From: Solimonas sp. SE-A11
GTDB taxonomy: Bacteria > Pseudomonadota > Gammaproteobacteria > Nevskiales > Nevskiaceae
Length of the DNA stretch: 64,000 nt
Assembly: GCF_030345715.1 (NCBI RefSeq)
Contig: NZ_JAUASX010000017.1
Span: forward strand, 1 to 64,000
Reading direction: 5' to 3'
Below the pieces are notes generated by a model. That model did no database searches. It worked only from the letters and a program-made list of their open reading frames with translations, and was not told where the DNA came from. Shown here piece after piece: positions 52,627 through 63,444 of this stretch; positions within the stretch are counted from its first letter, which is position 1; every line of letters begins with the position of its first letter. A program made the translations under genes and the position numbers.

Positions 52627-53656
52627 AGCCCTTCAATCCCGCCTTCTTGCGGTACTCCCCCGGGCTCATCCCCGTCCACTGCCGGAAGGCCCGGTGGAAG
52701 GCGCTGGGCTCGGCAAAGCCCAGGGCCTGGGCCACATCCAGCACGCTGCGCTTCGGGTCGGTCAGGTATTCCAGCGCCAGATCGCGGCGGCGGGCGCTTT
52801 TCTCGATACGGTAGGACGACCCCTCCTCCTCCAGGCGACGGCGCAGCGTGGTCGGATGGCGTCGCAGCTGCCAGGCCAGCTCGTCGAAATCCGGCCATTG
52901 CTCCGGAGGGGTCTCGCGCAGCAGGCGGCGCACCCGGTGCGCCACGCTCTGCGGGTCCTTGTACTTGAGCAGGAAGTTGTGCGGCGCGCCGCGCAGGAAT
53001 TCACGGGCGCTGGCCTCGGTCTGCACCACCGGCGCGTCCAGGTCGGCGGCGCTGAAGGCGAAGCGCGTCACCGGCCGCTCGAAATGCAGGGTCTCGCCCA
53101 CGATCAGCAGGTACTCGTCCTGCCAGGCCGGCGGCGGATAGGAGAAGTCGGCCTCGTGGATGACGATGCGCCGGCGCACCAGCCAGCACACCAGGCCGTG
53201 CAGCATCACGAACAGGGTCTCGTGGGCGAAGACCTGCGCCTCCCGGGCCCGGGGCCCCTGCTCCACGAAGCGCAGCGCCGCCTCCGGCCCCTCCAGGTCC
53301 AGTTCCACCTGGGTGTCGGCCAGCAGCAGGTTGACCAGCCGGGCACCCCGGACCAGGGCCGTGCGCAGGTCCGGGGTGTGCAGCATCAGATGGCACAAAG
53401 TGGCAAAACTGCCCACCCGCATCGGGCGGGAGTCCAGGCCGAACAGCTCGTCGTCCAGCAACTCGGCTATGCTCAGCCAGAGGCTGCCGAAGACCTCCGG
53501 CCCCACACGCGTGCGGTCGTCCGCCAGCAGGTCCGCGGCCAGCCCGGCTTTTTCGAGCGCCAGGGCCGGGTCCAGGCCGCGACGGGCCACGGCCTGCAGG
53601 GCCTGCCGGACGAAGGCCGCGGCAATGGTGCCCCGGGATTCAGCGGGCCGTGCCAT
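52625..53656 (-). CDS. AraC-family transcriptional regulator (OruR-type sensor)
   Basis: 343 residues. N-terminal arabinose-binding-like/OruR domain (AFVRQALQAVARRGLDPALALEKAGL...SFATLCHLMLHTPDLRTAL) and a C-terminal double helix-turn-helix (LAWQLRRHPTTLRRRLEEEG and VLDVAQALGFAEPSAFHRAFRQWTGMSPGEYRK). It is divergent from icmF with 132 bases between and so is its likely regulator, presumably sensing an acyl metabolite. Start ATG 53656. Confidence 0.9.
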   Translation of the reverse strand: MARPAESRGTIAAAFVRQALQAVARRGLDPALALEKAGLAADLLADDRTRVGPEVFGSLWLSIAELLDDELFGLDSRPMRVGSFATLCHLMLHTPDLRTALVRGARLVNLLLADTQVELDLEGPEAALRFVEQGPRAREAQVFAHETLFVMLHGLVCWLVRRRIVIHEADFSYPPPAWQDEYLLIVGETLHFERPVTRFAFSAADLDAPVVQTEASAREFLRGAPHNFLLKYKDPQSVAHRVRRLLRETPPEQWPDFDELAWQLRRHPTTLRRRLEEEGSSYRIEKSARRRDLALEYLTDPKRSVLDVAQALGFAEPSAFHRAFRQWTGMSPGEYRKKAGLKG

Positions 53657-53788
53657 GGACGGAGGATTGGGAAGGCCGGACAGGATTCATATGGCAAATT
53701 CTGTCACTAAACGAGATGCTTTTGGGCATCGCCCCGCAAGCCGGGCTGGCGTAACGTTCCCGGGTTTCCCGATTGCCAGGATCTGACC

Positions 53789-56700
53789 ATGACCGCCCAG
53801 CCCGCCACCGCCACCCGCCAGACCGAGACCAGCGAGGCCACCCCGCTGCGCTTCGTCACCGCCGCCAGCCTGTTCGACGGCCATGATGCCGCGATCAACG
53901 TGATGCGCCGCCTGATCCAGGGCAAGGGCGCCGAGGTGATCCACCTGGGCCACAACCGCTCGGTGGAGGACATCGTCCGCGCGGCGCTGCAGGAAGACGC
54001 CGACGGCATCGCGCTGTCCAGCTACCAGGGCGGCCACAATGAGTTCTTCAAGTACATGGTGGACATGCTCGCCGAGCGCGGCGCCCCACACATCCGCGTG
54101 TTCGGCGGCGGCGGCGGCACCATCACGCCGGAAGAGATCGCGGTGCTGCACTCGCAGGGCGTGGAGTACATCTACCACCCCAACGACGGCGCCAAGCTGG
54201 GCCTCACCGGCATGATCGACGACCTGGTCGAGCGCGCCCACAAGCACCGCCTGGATACCCGCGTGCCGGCCAAGGTCTCGGCCGACGACGAGATCAGCAT
54301 CGGGCAGATGCTCTCGACCATCGAGGAAGGCGCCCTGCCGGAGGCCGACCTGGCCCGCCTGCGCAAGGAATGGCAGCTGGCCGGCGCCAAGACGCCCGTC
54401 ATCGGCTTCACCGGCACCGGCGGCGCCGGCAAGTCCTCCGTGGTGGACGAGTTGCTGCTGCGCTTCCTGCAGGCCTTCCCAGAGATGCGCATCGCCGTGC
54501 TGGCCGTGGACCCCACCCGCCGCCGCTCCGGTGGCGCCCTGCTGGGCGACCGCATTCGCATGAACTCGCTGCGCAGCAAGCGCCTGTTCATGCGCTCCAT
54601 GGCCACGCGCCGCCAGCACGCCGCCACCAACACCGTGCTGAAGGACTGCGTCGCCTTCCTGCGCGGCCAGGCCTATGACCTGGTGATCGTGGAGACCGCC
54701 GGCATCGGCCAGAGCGACTCCGAGATCGTCGACCTGGTGGACTTCCCGGTCTACGTGATGACCAGCGAATACGGCGCCGCCAGCCAGCTCGAGAAGATCG
54801 ACATGATCGACTTCGCCGAGCTGGTGGTGCTGAACAAGTTCGACCGCAAGGGTGCCGAAGACGCGCTGCGCGACGTGCGCAAGCAGTGGAGGCGCAACCG
54901 CGTGAAGTTCGAGCTGAAGGACGACGAGGTGCCGGTCTACCCGACCATCGCCAGCCAGTTCAACGATCCGGGCGTGACCTGGATGTTCAGCAATCTCTGC
55001 CGTCTGCTGCGCACCAAGCTCGGCCTGCCGGAAAGCCAGTGGACGCCGGACCTCGACACCTCGCTGAAGGAACCGCGCGCCACCGTGCTGATCCCGGGCA
55101 GCCGCGTGCGCTACCTCGCCGAGATCGCCGAGCAGGGCCGCAGCATCAACAAGGATGCGGAGCGCCAGGACGAGACCGCCAACCGGGCCCAGAACCTCTG
55201 GGAATCGCTGAAGGAGCTGGGTGACGAGAAGCTGCCCAAGGCCCTGGACTTCTACGCCAACGAGGACCTGACCTCCGGCGGCGACAAGACCCTGCTGACC
55301 CTGCGCCAGCGCTATAACGACGCACTGAAGTCGCTGGAGCCCAGCTCCGTGGACCTGCTGCGCGCCTGGCCGGAGCGCCTCAAGGGCGTGACCGACGCGC
55401 AGTACACCTACGAGGTGCGCGGCAAGGCGGTGAAGGGCGACAACTACATCGAGTCGCTGAGCCACCAGAAGATTCCGAAGGTGGCCGCGCCGCACTACGA
55501 GAGCTGGGGCGAGCTGCTGCGCTTCCTGCTGAAGGAAAACCTGCCCGGCGGCTATCCCTATACCGCCGGCATCTACCCCTACCGCCGCGTCGGCGAAGAC
55601 CCGATCCGCATGTTCGCGGGTGAAGGCACGCCGGAGCGCACCAACCGCCGCTTCCACTACCTGAGCCAGCCCGGCTCGCCAACGCGCCTGTCCACCGCCT
55701 TCGACTCGGTGACGCTGTACGGCGAAGACCCGCACACGCGCCCGGACATCTACGGCAAGATCGGCAACTCCGGCGTCAGCATCGCGACGCTGGACGACAT
55801 GAAGAAGCTCTACTCCGGCTTCGACCTCTGCGCGCCGAGCACCTCGGTCTCCATGACCATCAACGGCCCGGCGCCGATGATCCTGGCCATGTTCATGAAC
55901 ACGGCCATCGACCAGCAGGTGGAGAAGTACCTGAAGGCCGACCCGGCGCGCTGGGCCGCCGCCGAGAAGAAGATCGCCGAGCTGTTCGCCGGCAAGACCC
56001 GCCCGGTGTACTCCGGCGAGCTGCCACCCACCAACAACGGCCTGGGCCTGGCCCTGCTGGGCGTGACCGGCGACCAACTGCTGGACGCAGAGACCTACGC
56101 CAGGATCAAGGCCGAGACCATGTCCACCGTGCGCGGAACGGTGCAGGCGGACATCCTCAAGGAAGACCAGGCGCAGAACACCTGCATCTTCTCCACCGAG
56201 TTCGCCCTGCGCATGATGGGCGACATCCAGCAGTCCTTCGTCGAGCGCAAGGTCCGCAACTTCTACTCGGTGTCGATCTCGGGTTATCACATCGCCGAGG
56301 CCGGTGCGAACCCGGTCAGCCAGCTCGCCTTCACGCTGGCCAATGGCTTCACCTTCGTGGAGTACTACCTGGCCCGCGGCATGAAGATCGACGACTTCGC
56401 GCCGAACCTGTCGTTCTTCTTCAGCAACGGCATGGACCCGGAGTACTCCGTGATCGGCCGCGTGGCCCGCCGCATCTGGGCGCGCGCCATGAAGGAGCGC
56501 TACGGCGCCAACGAGCGCAGCCAGATGCTGAAGTACCACATCCAGACCTCCGGCCGCTCGCTGCACGCCCAGGAGATCCAGTTCAATGACATCCGCACCA
56601 CGCTGCAGGCCTTGTACGCGCTGTTCGACAACTGCAACTCGCTGCACACCAACGCCTACGACGAGGCCATCACGACCCCCACCGAGGAGTCCGTGCGCCG

Positions 56701-57235
56701 CGCCGTGGCGATCCAGCTGATCATCAACCGTGAGCTGGGCCTGAACTTCTGCGAGAACCCCTGGCAGGGCAGCTTTGTCATCGACCAGCTCACCGACCTG
56801 GTGGAAGAAGCCGTGTACAAGGAGTTCGAGAGCATCTCCGAGCGTGGCGGCGTGCTGGGCGCCATGGACACCATGTACCAGCGCGGCAAGATCCAGGAAG
56901 AGAGCCTGTACTACGAACACAAGAAGTACGACGGCTCCCTGCCGCTGATCGGCGTCAACACCTTCCTGCCCAAGGACCACGGCGGCGAGATCGCAACCAC
57001 GATCGAGCTGATCCGCTCCACCGAGGAGGAAAAGGGTCAGCAGATCGACAACGTCGAGGCCTACCGCGCCAACCGCAACGGCTATGGCCCGGAGAGCCTG
57101 AAAAACCTGCAGCGCACCGCCCGCGACCGCAAGAACATCTTCGAGTCGCTGCTGGAAGCGGTGAAGTACAACAGCCTGGGCCAGATCAGCCACGCGCTGT
57201 ACGATGTAGGCGGCGAGTACCGCCGCAATATGTAG
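53789..57235 (+). CDS. icmF: Fused isobutyryl-CoA mutase IcmF
   Basis: 1148 residues. A B12 enzyme with its G-protein chaperone built in. N-terminal cobalamin domain with DGHDAAI (30-36; His32 ligands cobalt), then a MeaI-type GTPase with P-loop [13 protein letters not shown] (206-218), then the mutase barrel (about 560-1148; [32 protein letters not shown]). It interconverts isobutyryl-CoA and butyryl-CoA, linking valine and branched acyl breakdown to straight-chain oxidation; related variants act on pivalyl-CoA. AGGA precedes the ATG. Followed by a terminator, so monocistronic. Confidence 0.94.
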   Translation: MTAQPATATRQTETSEATPLRFVTAASLFDGHDAAINVMRRLIQGKGAEVIHLGHNRSVEDIVRAALQEDADGIALSSYQGGHNEFFKYMVDMLAERGAPHIRVFGGGGGTITPEEIAVLHSQGVEYIYHPNDGAKLGLTGMIDDLVERAHKHRLDTRVPAKVSADDEISIGQMLSTIEEGALPEADLARLRKEWQLAGAKTPVIGFTGTGGAGKSSVVDELLLRFLQAFPEMRIAVLAVDPTRRRSGGALLGDRIRMNSLRSKRLFMRSMATRRQHAATNTVLKDCVAFLRGQAYDLVIVETAGIGQSDSEIVDLVDFPVYVMTSEYGAASQLEKIDMIDFAELVVLNKFDRKGAEDALRDVRKQWRRNRVKFELKDDEVPVYPTIASQFNDPGVTWMFSNLCRLLRTKLGLPESQWTPDLDTSLKEPRATVLIPGSRVRYLAEIAEQGRSINKDAERQDETANRAQNLWESLKELGDEKLPKALDFYANEDLTSGGDKTLLTLRQRYNDALKSLEPSSVDLLRAWPERLKGVTDAQYTYEVRGKAVKGDNYIESLSHQKIPKVAAPHYESWGELLRFLLKENLPGGYPYTAGIYPYRRVGEDPIRMFAGEGTPERTNRRFHYLSQPGSPTRLSTAFDSVTLYGEDPHTRPDIYGKIGNSGVSIATLDDMKKLYSGFDLCAPSTSVSMTINGPAPMILAMFMNTAIDQQVEKYLKADPARWAAAEKKIAELFAGKTRPVYSGELPPTNNGLGLALLGVTGDQLLDAETYARIKAETMSTVRGTVQADILKEDQAQNTCIFSTEFALRMMGDIQQSFVERKVRNFYSVSISGYHIAEAGANPVSQLAFTLANGFTFVEYYLARGMKIDDFAPNLSFFFSNGMDPEYSVIGRVARRIWARAMKERYGANERSQMLKYHIQTSGRSLHAQEIQFNDIRTTLQALYALFDNCNSLHTNAYDEAITTPTEESVRRAVAIQLIINRELGLNFCENPWQGSFVIDQLTDLVEEAVYKEFESISERGGVLGAMDTMYQRGKIQEESLYYEHKKYDGSLPLIGVNTFLPKDHGGEIATTIELIRSTEEEKGQQIDNVEAYRANRNGYGPESLKNLQRTARDRKNIFESLLEAVKYNSLGQISHALYDVGGEYRRNM

Positions 57236-57253
57236 GCGGAGCGGCTGCAAGCA

Positions 57254-57284
57254 AAAAGGGCGTGCCGATAGGCACGCCCTTTTG
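57254..57284 (+). terminator. Rho-independent terminator after icmF
   Basis: AAAAGGGCGTGCC (57254-57266) and GGCACGCCCTTTT (57271-57283) form a 13-base-pair stem with a GATA loop and a T-rich end. Confidence 0.92.
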
Positions 57285-57368
57285 CTTTGCCCTGGACATA
57301 TCCGGAATGGAGCCTCAACCTTGACGGATGAAGCTCTGCCGTCACAACTCCAGGGGGCCTTGGTGAGG

Positions 57369-58001
57369 ATGCAAGCGCATTTCAAGGCGCTGCTTTTCGT
57401 GTTCCTGCTGGCAGGCTGTGCATCCCGCCCTGATCAGCCTCAGGAGAATGGGTTGCTGGTGGTCTCGGTCACGCAACAGGTCAACGGCCCGCTCGACCCA
57501 CTCCACTACACACAAGGCCCCAACCCCGTTGCGGACTTCAGGTTGCAGAGGCCGGATGGTCGCTCGCGCTGGCTGACTCCCGTCGGATGGTGGCGGGCAG
57601 TCAGGATTCCCTGGGACGGCAATCCCGGAGGGGGCACAGGTCGCCTGTATGTCCTACCCCTGCCGCCAGGCGAGTACGCCATTGATGCCTGGAGCGTCGT
57701 GTACCGCAACGTTCTCCGCCAGACCGGCTTGCCAGCATCGCCGCCACCACCACTGCGCTTCAACATCCAGCCAGGGCAAATCCGCTACATCGGAAACCTG
57801 CATATGGAAATCGACATGGGCGGGGAGTTCGCCGATCCATACAACGTTGTCGCCCTCTGGCCCAAGCTGCGTGACGAACAGTTGCGCGACCTGGCGCTGT
57901 TGGCCAGCAAGAAGCCGGAAGCCGCAAAGGCAGCGGAGATCGATCTTCTACCGCTGGGCGACTGGGGAACACCCGTCACTCCAAGTCTCAAGAACCCCTA
58001 G
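57369..58001 (+). CDS. Hypothetical lipoprotein
   Basis: 210 residues from ATG 57369. Signal peptide with lipobox LLAGC (Cys18). The mature part is beta-rich with motifs [19 protein letters not shown] and [20 protein letters not shown], a pattern typical of DUF2846-like or carboxypeptidase-regulatory-like envelope proteins, but no firm family can be given. The end overlaps the convergent DUF808 gene by four bases. Confidence 0.6.
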   Translation: MQAHFKALLFVFLLAGCASRPDQPQENGLLVVSVTQQVNGPLDPLHYTQGPNPVADFRLQRPDGRSRWLTPVGWWRAVRIPWDGNPGGGTGRLYVLPLPPGEYAIDAWSVVYRNVLRQTGLPASPPPPLRFNIQPGQIRYIGNLHMEIDMGGEFADPYNVVALWPKLRDEQLRDLALLASKKPEAAKAAEIDLLPLGDWGTPVTPSLKNP

Positions 58002-58921
58002 GCCCCTCGGATCTTTCCCAGGGCGCCCTTCACGGCATTCACACCCAGCAGCACGAGGCCGCCGACGATGATGCCGGCCACCAGGTTCAGCAGGGTCGAT
58101 GCCAGGGCACCCAGGCCCGGGACGCCCGACACGACCTGGGCGGCGTGCTCGACAGCGTGATGCAAGGGCGGGATGCCGTGCACGACGATGCCGCCACCGA
58201 CCATGAACATCGCCGCGGTACCGACGATGGACAGGAACTTCATCAGCTTGGGAGCCAGTGCCAGCAGGCCACGGCCCAGGGCCCGGGCGGCGGCGCTGGC
58301 GCGCTGGCTGAGGTACAGGCCGGCGTCGTCCAGCTTCACGATGCCGGCAACCAGGCCGTACACGCCCACGGTCATCAGCACCGAGATCAGCACCAGCACG
58401 CTCAACTGCTTGCTGAAGGCAGCGGTGGCCACCGTGCCCAGCGAGATCACGATGATCTCGGCCGACAGGATGAAGTCGGTGCGGATGGCGCCCTTCACCT
58501 TCTCCTTCTCGAAGGCCACCATGTCCACGGCGGGGTTGGCCACGGCCTGCACCCGGTCGTCGTGATGCTGCCGGTCGTCCGCCTTGCTATGCAGGAACTT
58601 GTGCGCCACCTTCTCAAAGCCTTCGAAGCACAGGAAGGCGCCGCCGAGCATCAGCAGCGGCATGATCGCCCAATTGGCCAGCGCGCTGATCAGCAACGCC
58701 GCGGGCACCAGGATCAGCTTGTTCACCGCCGAGCCCTTGGCCACGGCCCAGACCACCGGCAATTCGCGGTCGGCCTTCACACCGGTTACCTGCTGGGCAT
58801 TCAGCGCCAGGTCGTCGCCGAGCACGCCGGCGGTCTTCTTGGCAGCCACCTTGGTCATCACCGACACGTCGTCGAGGATGGTGGCAATGTCGTCGATCAG
58901 GGCTAACAGGCTGCTGGCCAT
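57998..58921 (-). CDS. DUF808 family membrane protein (YedI-like)
   Basis: 307 residues with five or six membrane helices. The opening [41 protein letters not shown] and the segments [23 protein letters not shown] and [20 protein letters not shown] are diagnostic for the DUF808/YedI family of inner-membrane proteins of unknown function. Length is normal. Confidence 0.93.
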   Translation of the reverse strand: MASSLLALIDDIATILDDVSVMTKVAAKKTAGVLGDDLALNAQQVTGVKADRELPVVWAVAKGSAVNKLILVPAALLISALANWAIMPLLMLGGAFLCFEGFEKVAHKFLHSKADDRQHHDDRVQAVANPAVDMVAFEKEKVKGAIRTDFILSAEIIVISLGTVATAAFSKQLSVLVLISVLMTVGVYGLVAGIVKLDDAGLYLSQRASAAARALGRGLLALAPKLMKFLSIVGTAAMFMVGGGIVVHGIPPLHHAVEHAAQVVSGVPGLGALASTLLNLVAGIIVGGLVLLGVNAVKGALGKIRGA

Positions 58922-58951
58922 TCGGGGTCTCGTCAGGGAGACCCGATTATG

Positions 58952-59845
58952 TCAGGACTCCGCGTCGTCCTTGCTACCGCTGCGGCCCGGCCAGGGGCGC
59001 GGCGCGGGCGGGTCCAGCCCGGCCTCCGCGGCAGGCTCGCCGGGGCGGCGGCGGAACAGCAGCAGCGAGAAGGCCGCCTCCGTCTCCAGGTCCTGACGGG
59101 CCTCCAGGGCGGCCCGGCGCTCGGGTTTGGCCTTCCAGGCGTAGGGCGTCATCCGCAGCAGATGGCCCAGGGCGGGCTGCACCAGGTCCAGCGCAAACTG
59201 CACTTCCTGCCGCGACTGCAACTCGAACTGCGCCGCGAAAGGGGCCAGGAACTTGCCCGGATCATAGGGGTGCACCTCGTCGAACAGTTGCTCGCGCAGG
59301 CTCTTCAGATGCCCGGCGGCCGGCGTCACCACCAGCACGTGGCCCTCGGGCCGCAGCACCCGGTGCATCTCGGCCAGGTGCATCTGCGTGAAGATGTTGC
59401 AGACCAGGTCCACGCTGCCGTCGGCGATGGGCAGGTGGGCGCCGCTGCCGACCAGCCAGGTCACGCCGGGGTAGCGCTTGGCGGCAACACGGATCGCGGG
59501 CCGCGCGATATCGAGACCGGTGACCTGCGCCGACACCTCTGCCAGCGCGCCGGTGTAGTAACCCTCGCCACAGCCGATGTCGAGCAGACTCCGGGGCTGC
59601 AGCGGCGCGGCCAGCGCCAGCAGGGCGTCGCGCAGCGGCTGGTAGTGCCCGGCCTGCAGGAACTCGCGGCGCGCCATCACCATCTGCGGATCATCGCCGG
59701 GATCGCGGCTGTTCTTCTGCTGCACCGGCAGCAGGTTCACGTAGCCCTCGCGGGCGACGTCGAAACTGTGCTCACGCGAGCAGCGCCAGGTCTTCTCCTC
59801 CCGCCGCAGCGGTTGCCGGCACAGCGGGCACAGGATCACGGCCAT
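58952..59845 (-). CDS. rlmA: 23S rRNA (guanine-N1)-methyltransferase RlmA-like
   Basis: 297 residues. N-terminal zinc site Cys6, Cys9, Cys22, His26 (CPLC...RCSREH), then GYVNLLPVQQKNSRDPGDDPQMVMARREFLQAGHYQPL, then a Rossmann SAM site LLDIGCGEGYYTGAL (about 89-103). This matches RlmA, which methylates G745 of 23S rRNA. The last ~35 residues (Pro/Gly-rich) extend beyond the usual end. The stop/start gap to the next minus gene is 7 bases. Confidence 0.9.
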   Translation of the reverse strand: MAVILCPLCRQPLRREEKTWRCSREHSFDVAREGYVNLLPVQQKNSRDPGDDPQMVMARREFLQAGHYQPLRDALLALAAPLQPRSLLDIGCGEGYYTGALAEVSAQVTGLDIARPAIRVAAKRYPGVTWLVGSGAHLPIADGSVDLVCNIFTQMHLAEMHRVLRPEGHVLVVTPAAGHLKSLREQLFDEVHPYDPGKFLAPFAAQFELQSRQEVQFALDLVQPALGHLLRMTPYAWKAKPERRAALEARQDLETEAAFSLLLFRRRPGEPAAEAGLDPPAPRPWPGRSGSKDDAES

Positions 59846-59852
59846 GCCGCGC

Positions 59853-61478
59853 TCAGGCCGCGACCGGCTTCGACAGCAGGCTCAGGGCCAGCGCCTCGGC
59901 CACGCGCAGGCCGTCGATGCCGGCGGACATGATGCCGCCGGCATAGCCGGCGCCCTCGCCCGCCGGATACAGGCCGCGGGTGTTGAGGCTCTGGTAGTCC
60001 TCGCCGCGAGTGATCCGCAGCGGCGAGGAGGTACGGGTTTCCACGCCGGTGAGCACCGCGTCGGGCATGGCAAAACCCTTGATCTGCTTGTCGAAGGCCG
60101 GCAGCGCCTCGCGGATCGCGCTGATGGCGTACTCCGGCAGCGACGGGGCGAGGTCGCCCAGCAGCACGCCCGGCTTGTAGCTGGGCTCGACGGCGCCCAG
60201 CGCAGTCGAGGGCTTGCCGGCGATGAAGTCGCCCACCAGCTGCGCGGGGGCCTGGTAGTTGCTGCCGCCCAGCACATAGGCCCGCGACTCCAGCTCTTCC
60301 TGCAGCGCGATGCCCGCCAACGGGCCGGCGGCCACGCCGCCCGGGTAATCCTCCGGCGAAATGCCGACGACGATGCCGGCGTTGGCATTACGCTCGTTGC
60401 GCGAGTACTGGCTCATGCCGTTGGTGACCACGCGGTTGGGCTCCGAGGTGGCCGCCACCACGGTGCCTCCGGGGCACATGCAGAAACTGTAGACCGAGCG
60501 GCCGTTGGCGGCGTGGTGCACCAGCTTGTAGTCGGCCGCGCCCAGCAGCGGGTGCCCGGCATAGCGGCCCAGGCGCGCGCGGTCGATGATCGATTGCGGA
60601 TGCTCGATGCGGAAGCCCACCGAGAACGGCTTGGCTTCCATGAAGACCTTGCGCGCTTCCAGCATCCGGAAGGTCTCGCGGGCGCTATGGCCCAGCGCCA
60701 GGATCACATGATCGGCCCGCAGGGTCTCACCACCGGCCAGGGTCACGCCGCGCAGGTGGCCGTCTTCCACGATCAGGTCGGTGACCTGCTGCTCGAAGCG
60801 CACCTCGCCCCCCAGGGACTCGATCTCCTCGCGCATGCGGGTGACCACGCCGGTGAGGCGGAAGGTGCCGATATGCGGCTTGCTGACGTAGAGAATCTCT
60901 TCCGGCGCGCCAGCCTTCACGAACTCCTGCAGCACCTTGCGGCCGTGGAACTTCGGATCCTTGACCTGGCTGTAGAGCTTGCCGTCGCTGAACAGGCCCG
61001 CCCCACCCTCGCCGAACTGCACGTTGGAGGCCGGGTTGAGCACGCTGCCGCGCCAAAGGCCCCAGGTGTCCTGGGTGCGCTGGCGCACCGGCTTGCCGCG
61101 CTCCAGCACGATGGGTCGGAACCCCATCTGGGCCAGGGCCAGGGCCGCGAAGAGGCCGCAGGGGCCGAAGCCGATCACCAGCGGGCGGTTGGCGTGCCTC
61201 GTCGGGGCGCTGGCCACCAGCTTGTAGGAGGTATCCGGCGCCGGGCCGACGTTACGGTCACCCTTGAACTTGGCCAGGATCGCAGCCTCGTCGCGCAGCT
61301 CGCAGTCCAGCGTATAGACGAAGTTCAGCTCCGACTTCTTGCGGGCGTCATAGCTGCGCTTGAACACCGTGAAGCCCAGCAAGGCGCCGTCCGGCAGGCG
61401 CAGGCGCTTCTGGATGGCCGGGGCCAGGGCCTCCGGCGGATGCTCGATCGGCAGCGAGAGTTCGGTGAGTCTTAACAT
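59853..61478 (-). CDS. NAD(P)/FAD-dependent oxidoreductase (COG2509 type)
   Basis: 541 residues. FAD-binding VIGFGPCGLFAALALAQMGFRPIVLERG (about 112-139), the central GEGGAGLFSDGKLYSQVKD loop, CMCPGGTVVAATSEP and the C-terminal GLYPAGEGAGYAGGIMSAGIDGLR signature place it in the widespread COG2509 flavoprotein group; the in vivo substrate is unknown. It is upstream of and probably co-transcribed with rlmA. Confidence 0.9.
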   Translation of the reverse strand: MLRLTELSLPIEHPPEALAPAIQKRLRLPDGALLGFTVFKRSYDARKKSELNFVYTLDCELRDEAAILAKFKGDRNVGPAPDTSYKLVASAPTRHANRPLVIGFGPCGLFAALALAQMGFRPIVLERGKPVRQRTQDTWGLWRGSVLNPASNVQFGEGGAGLFSDGKLYSQVKDPKFHGRKVLQEFVKAGAPEEILYVSKPHIGTFRLTGVVTRMREEIESLGGEVRFEQQVTDLIVEDGHLRGVTLAGGETLRADHVILALGHSARETFRMLEARKVFMEAKPFSVGFRIEHPQSIIDRARLGRYAGHPLLGAADYKLVHHAANGRSVYSFCMCPGGTVVAATSEPNRVVTNGMSQYSRNERNANAGIVVGISPEDYPGGVAAGPLAGIALQEELESRAYVLGGSNYQAPAQLVGDFIAGKPSTALGAVEPSYKPGVLLGDLAPSLPEYAISAIREALPAFDKQIKGFAMPDAVLTGVETRTSSPLRITRGEDYQSLNTRGLYPAGEGAGYAGGIMSAGIDGLRVAEALALSLLSKPVAA

Positions 61479-61648
61479 CGGGGATCGGGTTCGGTGGGCG
61501 GTTCGGGAACGGGCCGGCCTGTGGCGCGCATTGTCCCATGATTGCCGCGTGGGCCGGGAGCCGGGGTGCCCGGAAAGGCCTCAGGGGCGACTCCGGGACC
61601 CGGGACTGCTATTTTCCCGTAAGAATCCCTTCTGACCGGTGCCGTCTC

Positions 61649-62029
61649 GTGAACCTTCGCAACGCCCTGCTCCCCGCCCTGCTGCTGGCCCTCGCCGGTT
61701 GCGCCCACCAGCCGGAAGTCCCCCCGGCCGCCTTCGGCAGCACCCAGACCCTCAGCGTGGGCCAGACCGTGCGCTTCGACGACGGCCTGAGCCTGGAACT
61801 GGAGCGCGTGGAGGACTCCCGCTGCCGCCAGGGCATGCAATGCGTCTGGGCCGGCGAGCTGGCGCCGATCCTGCAACTGCGCGGCGGCTTCGTCGGCGAC
61901 AAGGCCGTGAAGCTGCGCCTGGCCACCGGCAGCTCCCCCGCGAAGCAGCAGGGCCCTTATCACTTCACCCTGCGCCAGGCCACGCCCGAGGCCGCCTCCG
62001 TTACGGTCAACCGTACCCGGCAGCCCTGA
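61649..62029 (+). CDS. Small lipoprotein
   Basis: 126 residues from GTG 61649. Lipobox LAGC (Cys18). The mature beta-rich chain contains VGQTVRFDDGLSLELERVEDSRCRQGMQCVWAGE, with a Cys pair typical of small envelope lipoproteins. No named family. It is divergent from the COG2509 gene across 170 bases. Confidence 0.65.
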   Translation: MNLRNALLPALLLALAGCAHQPEVPPAAFGSTQTLSVGQTVRFDDGLSLELERVEDSRCRQGMQCVWAGELAPILQLRGGFVGDKAVKLRLATGSSPAKQQGPYHFTLRQATPEAASVTVNRTRQP

Positions 62030-62107
62030 ACGTCTAGTCCGTTCCGGGGGTGCGCCACCCCGGAGCGAACCGCAGTCTTGGCTCTCGGAAAGAACCCCGG
62101 AGGAGCC

Positions 62108-62524
62108 ATGAGCATTGAGCAGCGCAACAAGCAGGCGGCGCAAGCCTTCTTCGACATCCTCAACCGCGGCGACGTACCCGCGCTGATCGCGGCCTATGCC
62201 GAAGACGGCCGCTGCGTGACCATGGGCAACACGCTGATCTCGGGCACCTACAGCCGCGACCAGATCGCGGCCGCCGCCGGTGGCATCTACCAGGTCTTCC
62301 CCCAAGGCATCCGCTTCACCATCAAGGCCATGACAGCCGAGGGTGAGCGCGTGGCCGTGGAGGCCGAGTCCGAGGGCGCGCACGTCTCCGGGCAGGTCTA
62401 CACCAACCAGTACCACTTCCTGATGCGCTTCCGCGACGGCAAGGTCGTGGAGTTCAAGGAATACATGGATACCGAGCGGGTGACGGACATCCTCTGCGGT
62501 GGACAGAAGCGGCCGTCGACTTGA
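62108..62524 (+). CDS. NTF2-like (SnoaL) protein
   Basis: 138 residues, ATG preceded by GGAGGAG. SnoaL-like fold: AAQAFFDILNRGDVPALIAAYAEDGRCVTMGN, then VAVEAESEGAHVSGQVYTNQYHFLMRFRDGKVVEFKEYMDTERV. The substrate is unknown; it precedes an epimerase-like gene by 10 bases and so is probably part of the same small operon. Confidence 0.88.
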   Translation: MSIEQRNKQAAQAFFDILNRGDVPALIAAYAEDGRCVTMGNTLISGTYSRDQIAAAAGGIYQVFPQGIRFTIKAMTAEGERVAVEAESEGAHVSGQVYTNQYHFLMRFRDGKVVEFKEYMDTERVTDILCGGQKRPST

Positions 62525-62534
62525 GGAGTACCAC

Positions 62535-63440
62535 ATGAAAATCCTCGTCCTGGGTGGCACCGGCCTGATCGGCGGCCACGCTGCCCTGCATCTCGCCAGC
62601 CTCGGTCACCAGGTCACCATCGCCGCACGCAAGCCGGCGACAGTGGCGGAGGGCTCGCCGCTGTCGAAGCTGCCCTTCGTTGCCATCGACTATCTCGCCG
62701 AGGGCGACGACCGGGAACTGGCCGGCTTCGACGCCATGGTCTTCGCCGCCGGCAACGACATCCGCCACCTGCCGCCCGGCACCGACGAATCCGCACACTG
62801 GCAACGCGCCAACGTGGAAGGGGTGCCACGCTACTTCGAGCGCGCCCGCAAGGCCGGCATCCGGCGCGCGGTGCATATCGGCAGCTTCTACCCGCAGGCA
62901 CGCCCGGAACTGGTGGAGCAGATCAGCTACGTCCGCGGCCGCAAGCTGGCCTGCGATGGCGCCCGCGCCCTGGCCAGCGACCGCTTCCACGTCTGCAGCG
63001 TCAATGCGCCCTTCGTGGTCGGCCACATCCCGGGACTCGTGGTGCCGGCGCTGGCCGCGCATGCCGCGTACGCCCTGGGCCGTATCCCGCAGGTGCCGGT
63101 GTTCGCGATGCCCGGCGGCGTGAATTTCATCTCCACCACCAGCCTGTCGGTGGCCGTGGCCAACGCGCTGCTCCGCGGCGATAACGGCAAGGCCTACCTG
63201 GTAGGGGACGAGAACCTGAGCTTCCAGGACTACTTCGGCGAGTTCTTCCGCGCCGCCGGCCACGGCGAGCCGCTGCCTCTGATCGACCAGGAGCACCCAA
63301 TGCTGCCGGACATGGTGCTATACGCGGGGCGCGGCGGCACGATCTACTACGAGCCGGATGCGGCGGAGACGAAGCTGCTGGGGTATCGGCGCAATGACGT
63401 GAAGCGGACGCTGCACGAGATCGTGGAGGGGTACCGCTGA
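62535..63440 (+). CDS. NAD-dependent epimerase/dehydratase family protein
   Basis: 301 residues, ATG with GAGGAG upstream. Extended-SDR Rossmann motif LVLGGTGLIGGHAALHL (3-20), a FAAGNDIRHLPPGTDES loop and the YVRGRKLACDGARAL helix where the catalytic Tyr-x-x-x-Lys normally stands (YVRGRK: the Lys is shifted by one). C-terminal strands complete the fold. The target is unknown; it sits beside the NTF2-like gene and convergent with a P450. Confidence 0.85.
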   Translation: MKILVLGGTGLIGGHAALHLASLGHQVTIAARKPATVAEGSPLSKLPFVAIDYLAEGDDRELAGFDAMVFAAGNDIRHLPPGTDESAHWQRANVEGVPRYFERARKAGIRRAVHIGSFYPQARPELVEQISYVRGRKLACDGARALASDRFHVCSVNAPFVVGHIPGLVVPALAAHAAYALGRIPQVPVFAMPGGVNFISTTSLSVAVANALLRGDNGKAYLVGDENLSFQDYFGEFFRAAGHGEPLPLIDQEHPMLPDMVLYAGRGGTIYYEPDAAETKLLGYRRNDVKRTLHEIVEGYR

Positions 63441-63444
63441 AGCC

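Noticed and set aside
53687-57385. Very long minus-strand open frame (1232 codons)
   Set aside because: Low-complexity Val/Leu/His/Gln-rich translation that mirrors icmF, which has full family motifs; a high-GC shadow.
61538-61648. Longer N-terminus for the small lipoprotein
   Set aside because: It would place the signal peptide and lipobox internally; GTG 61649 puts them at the start.
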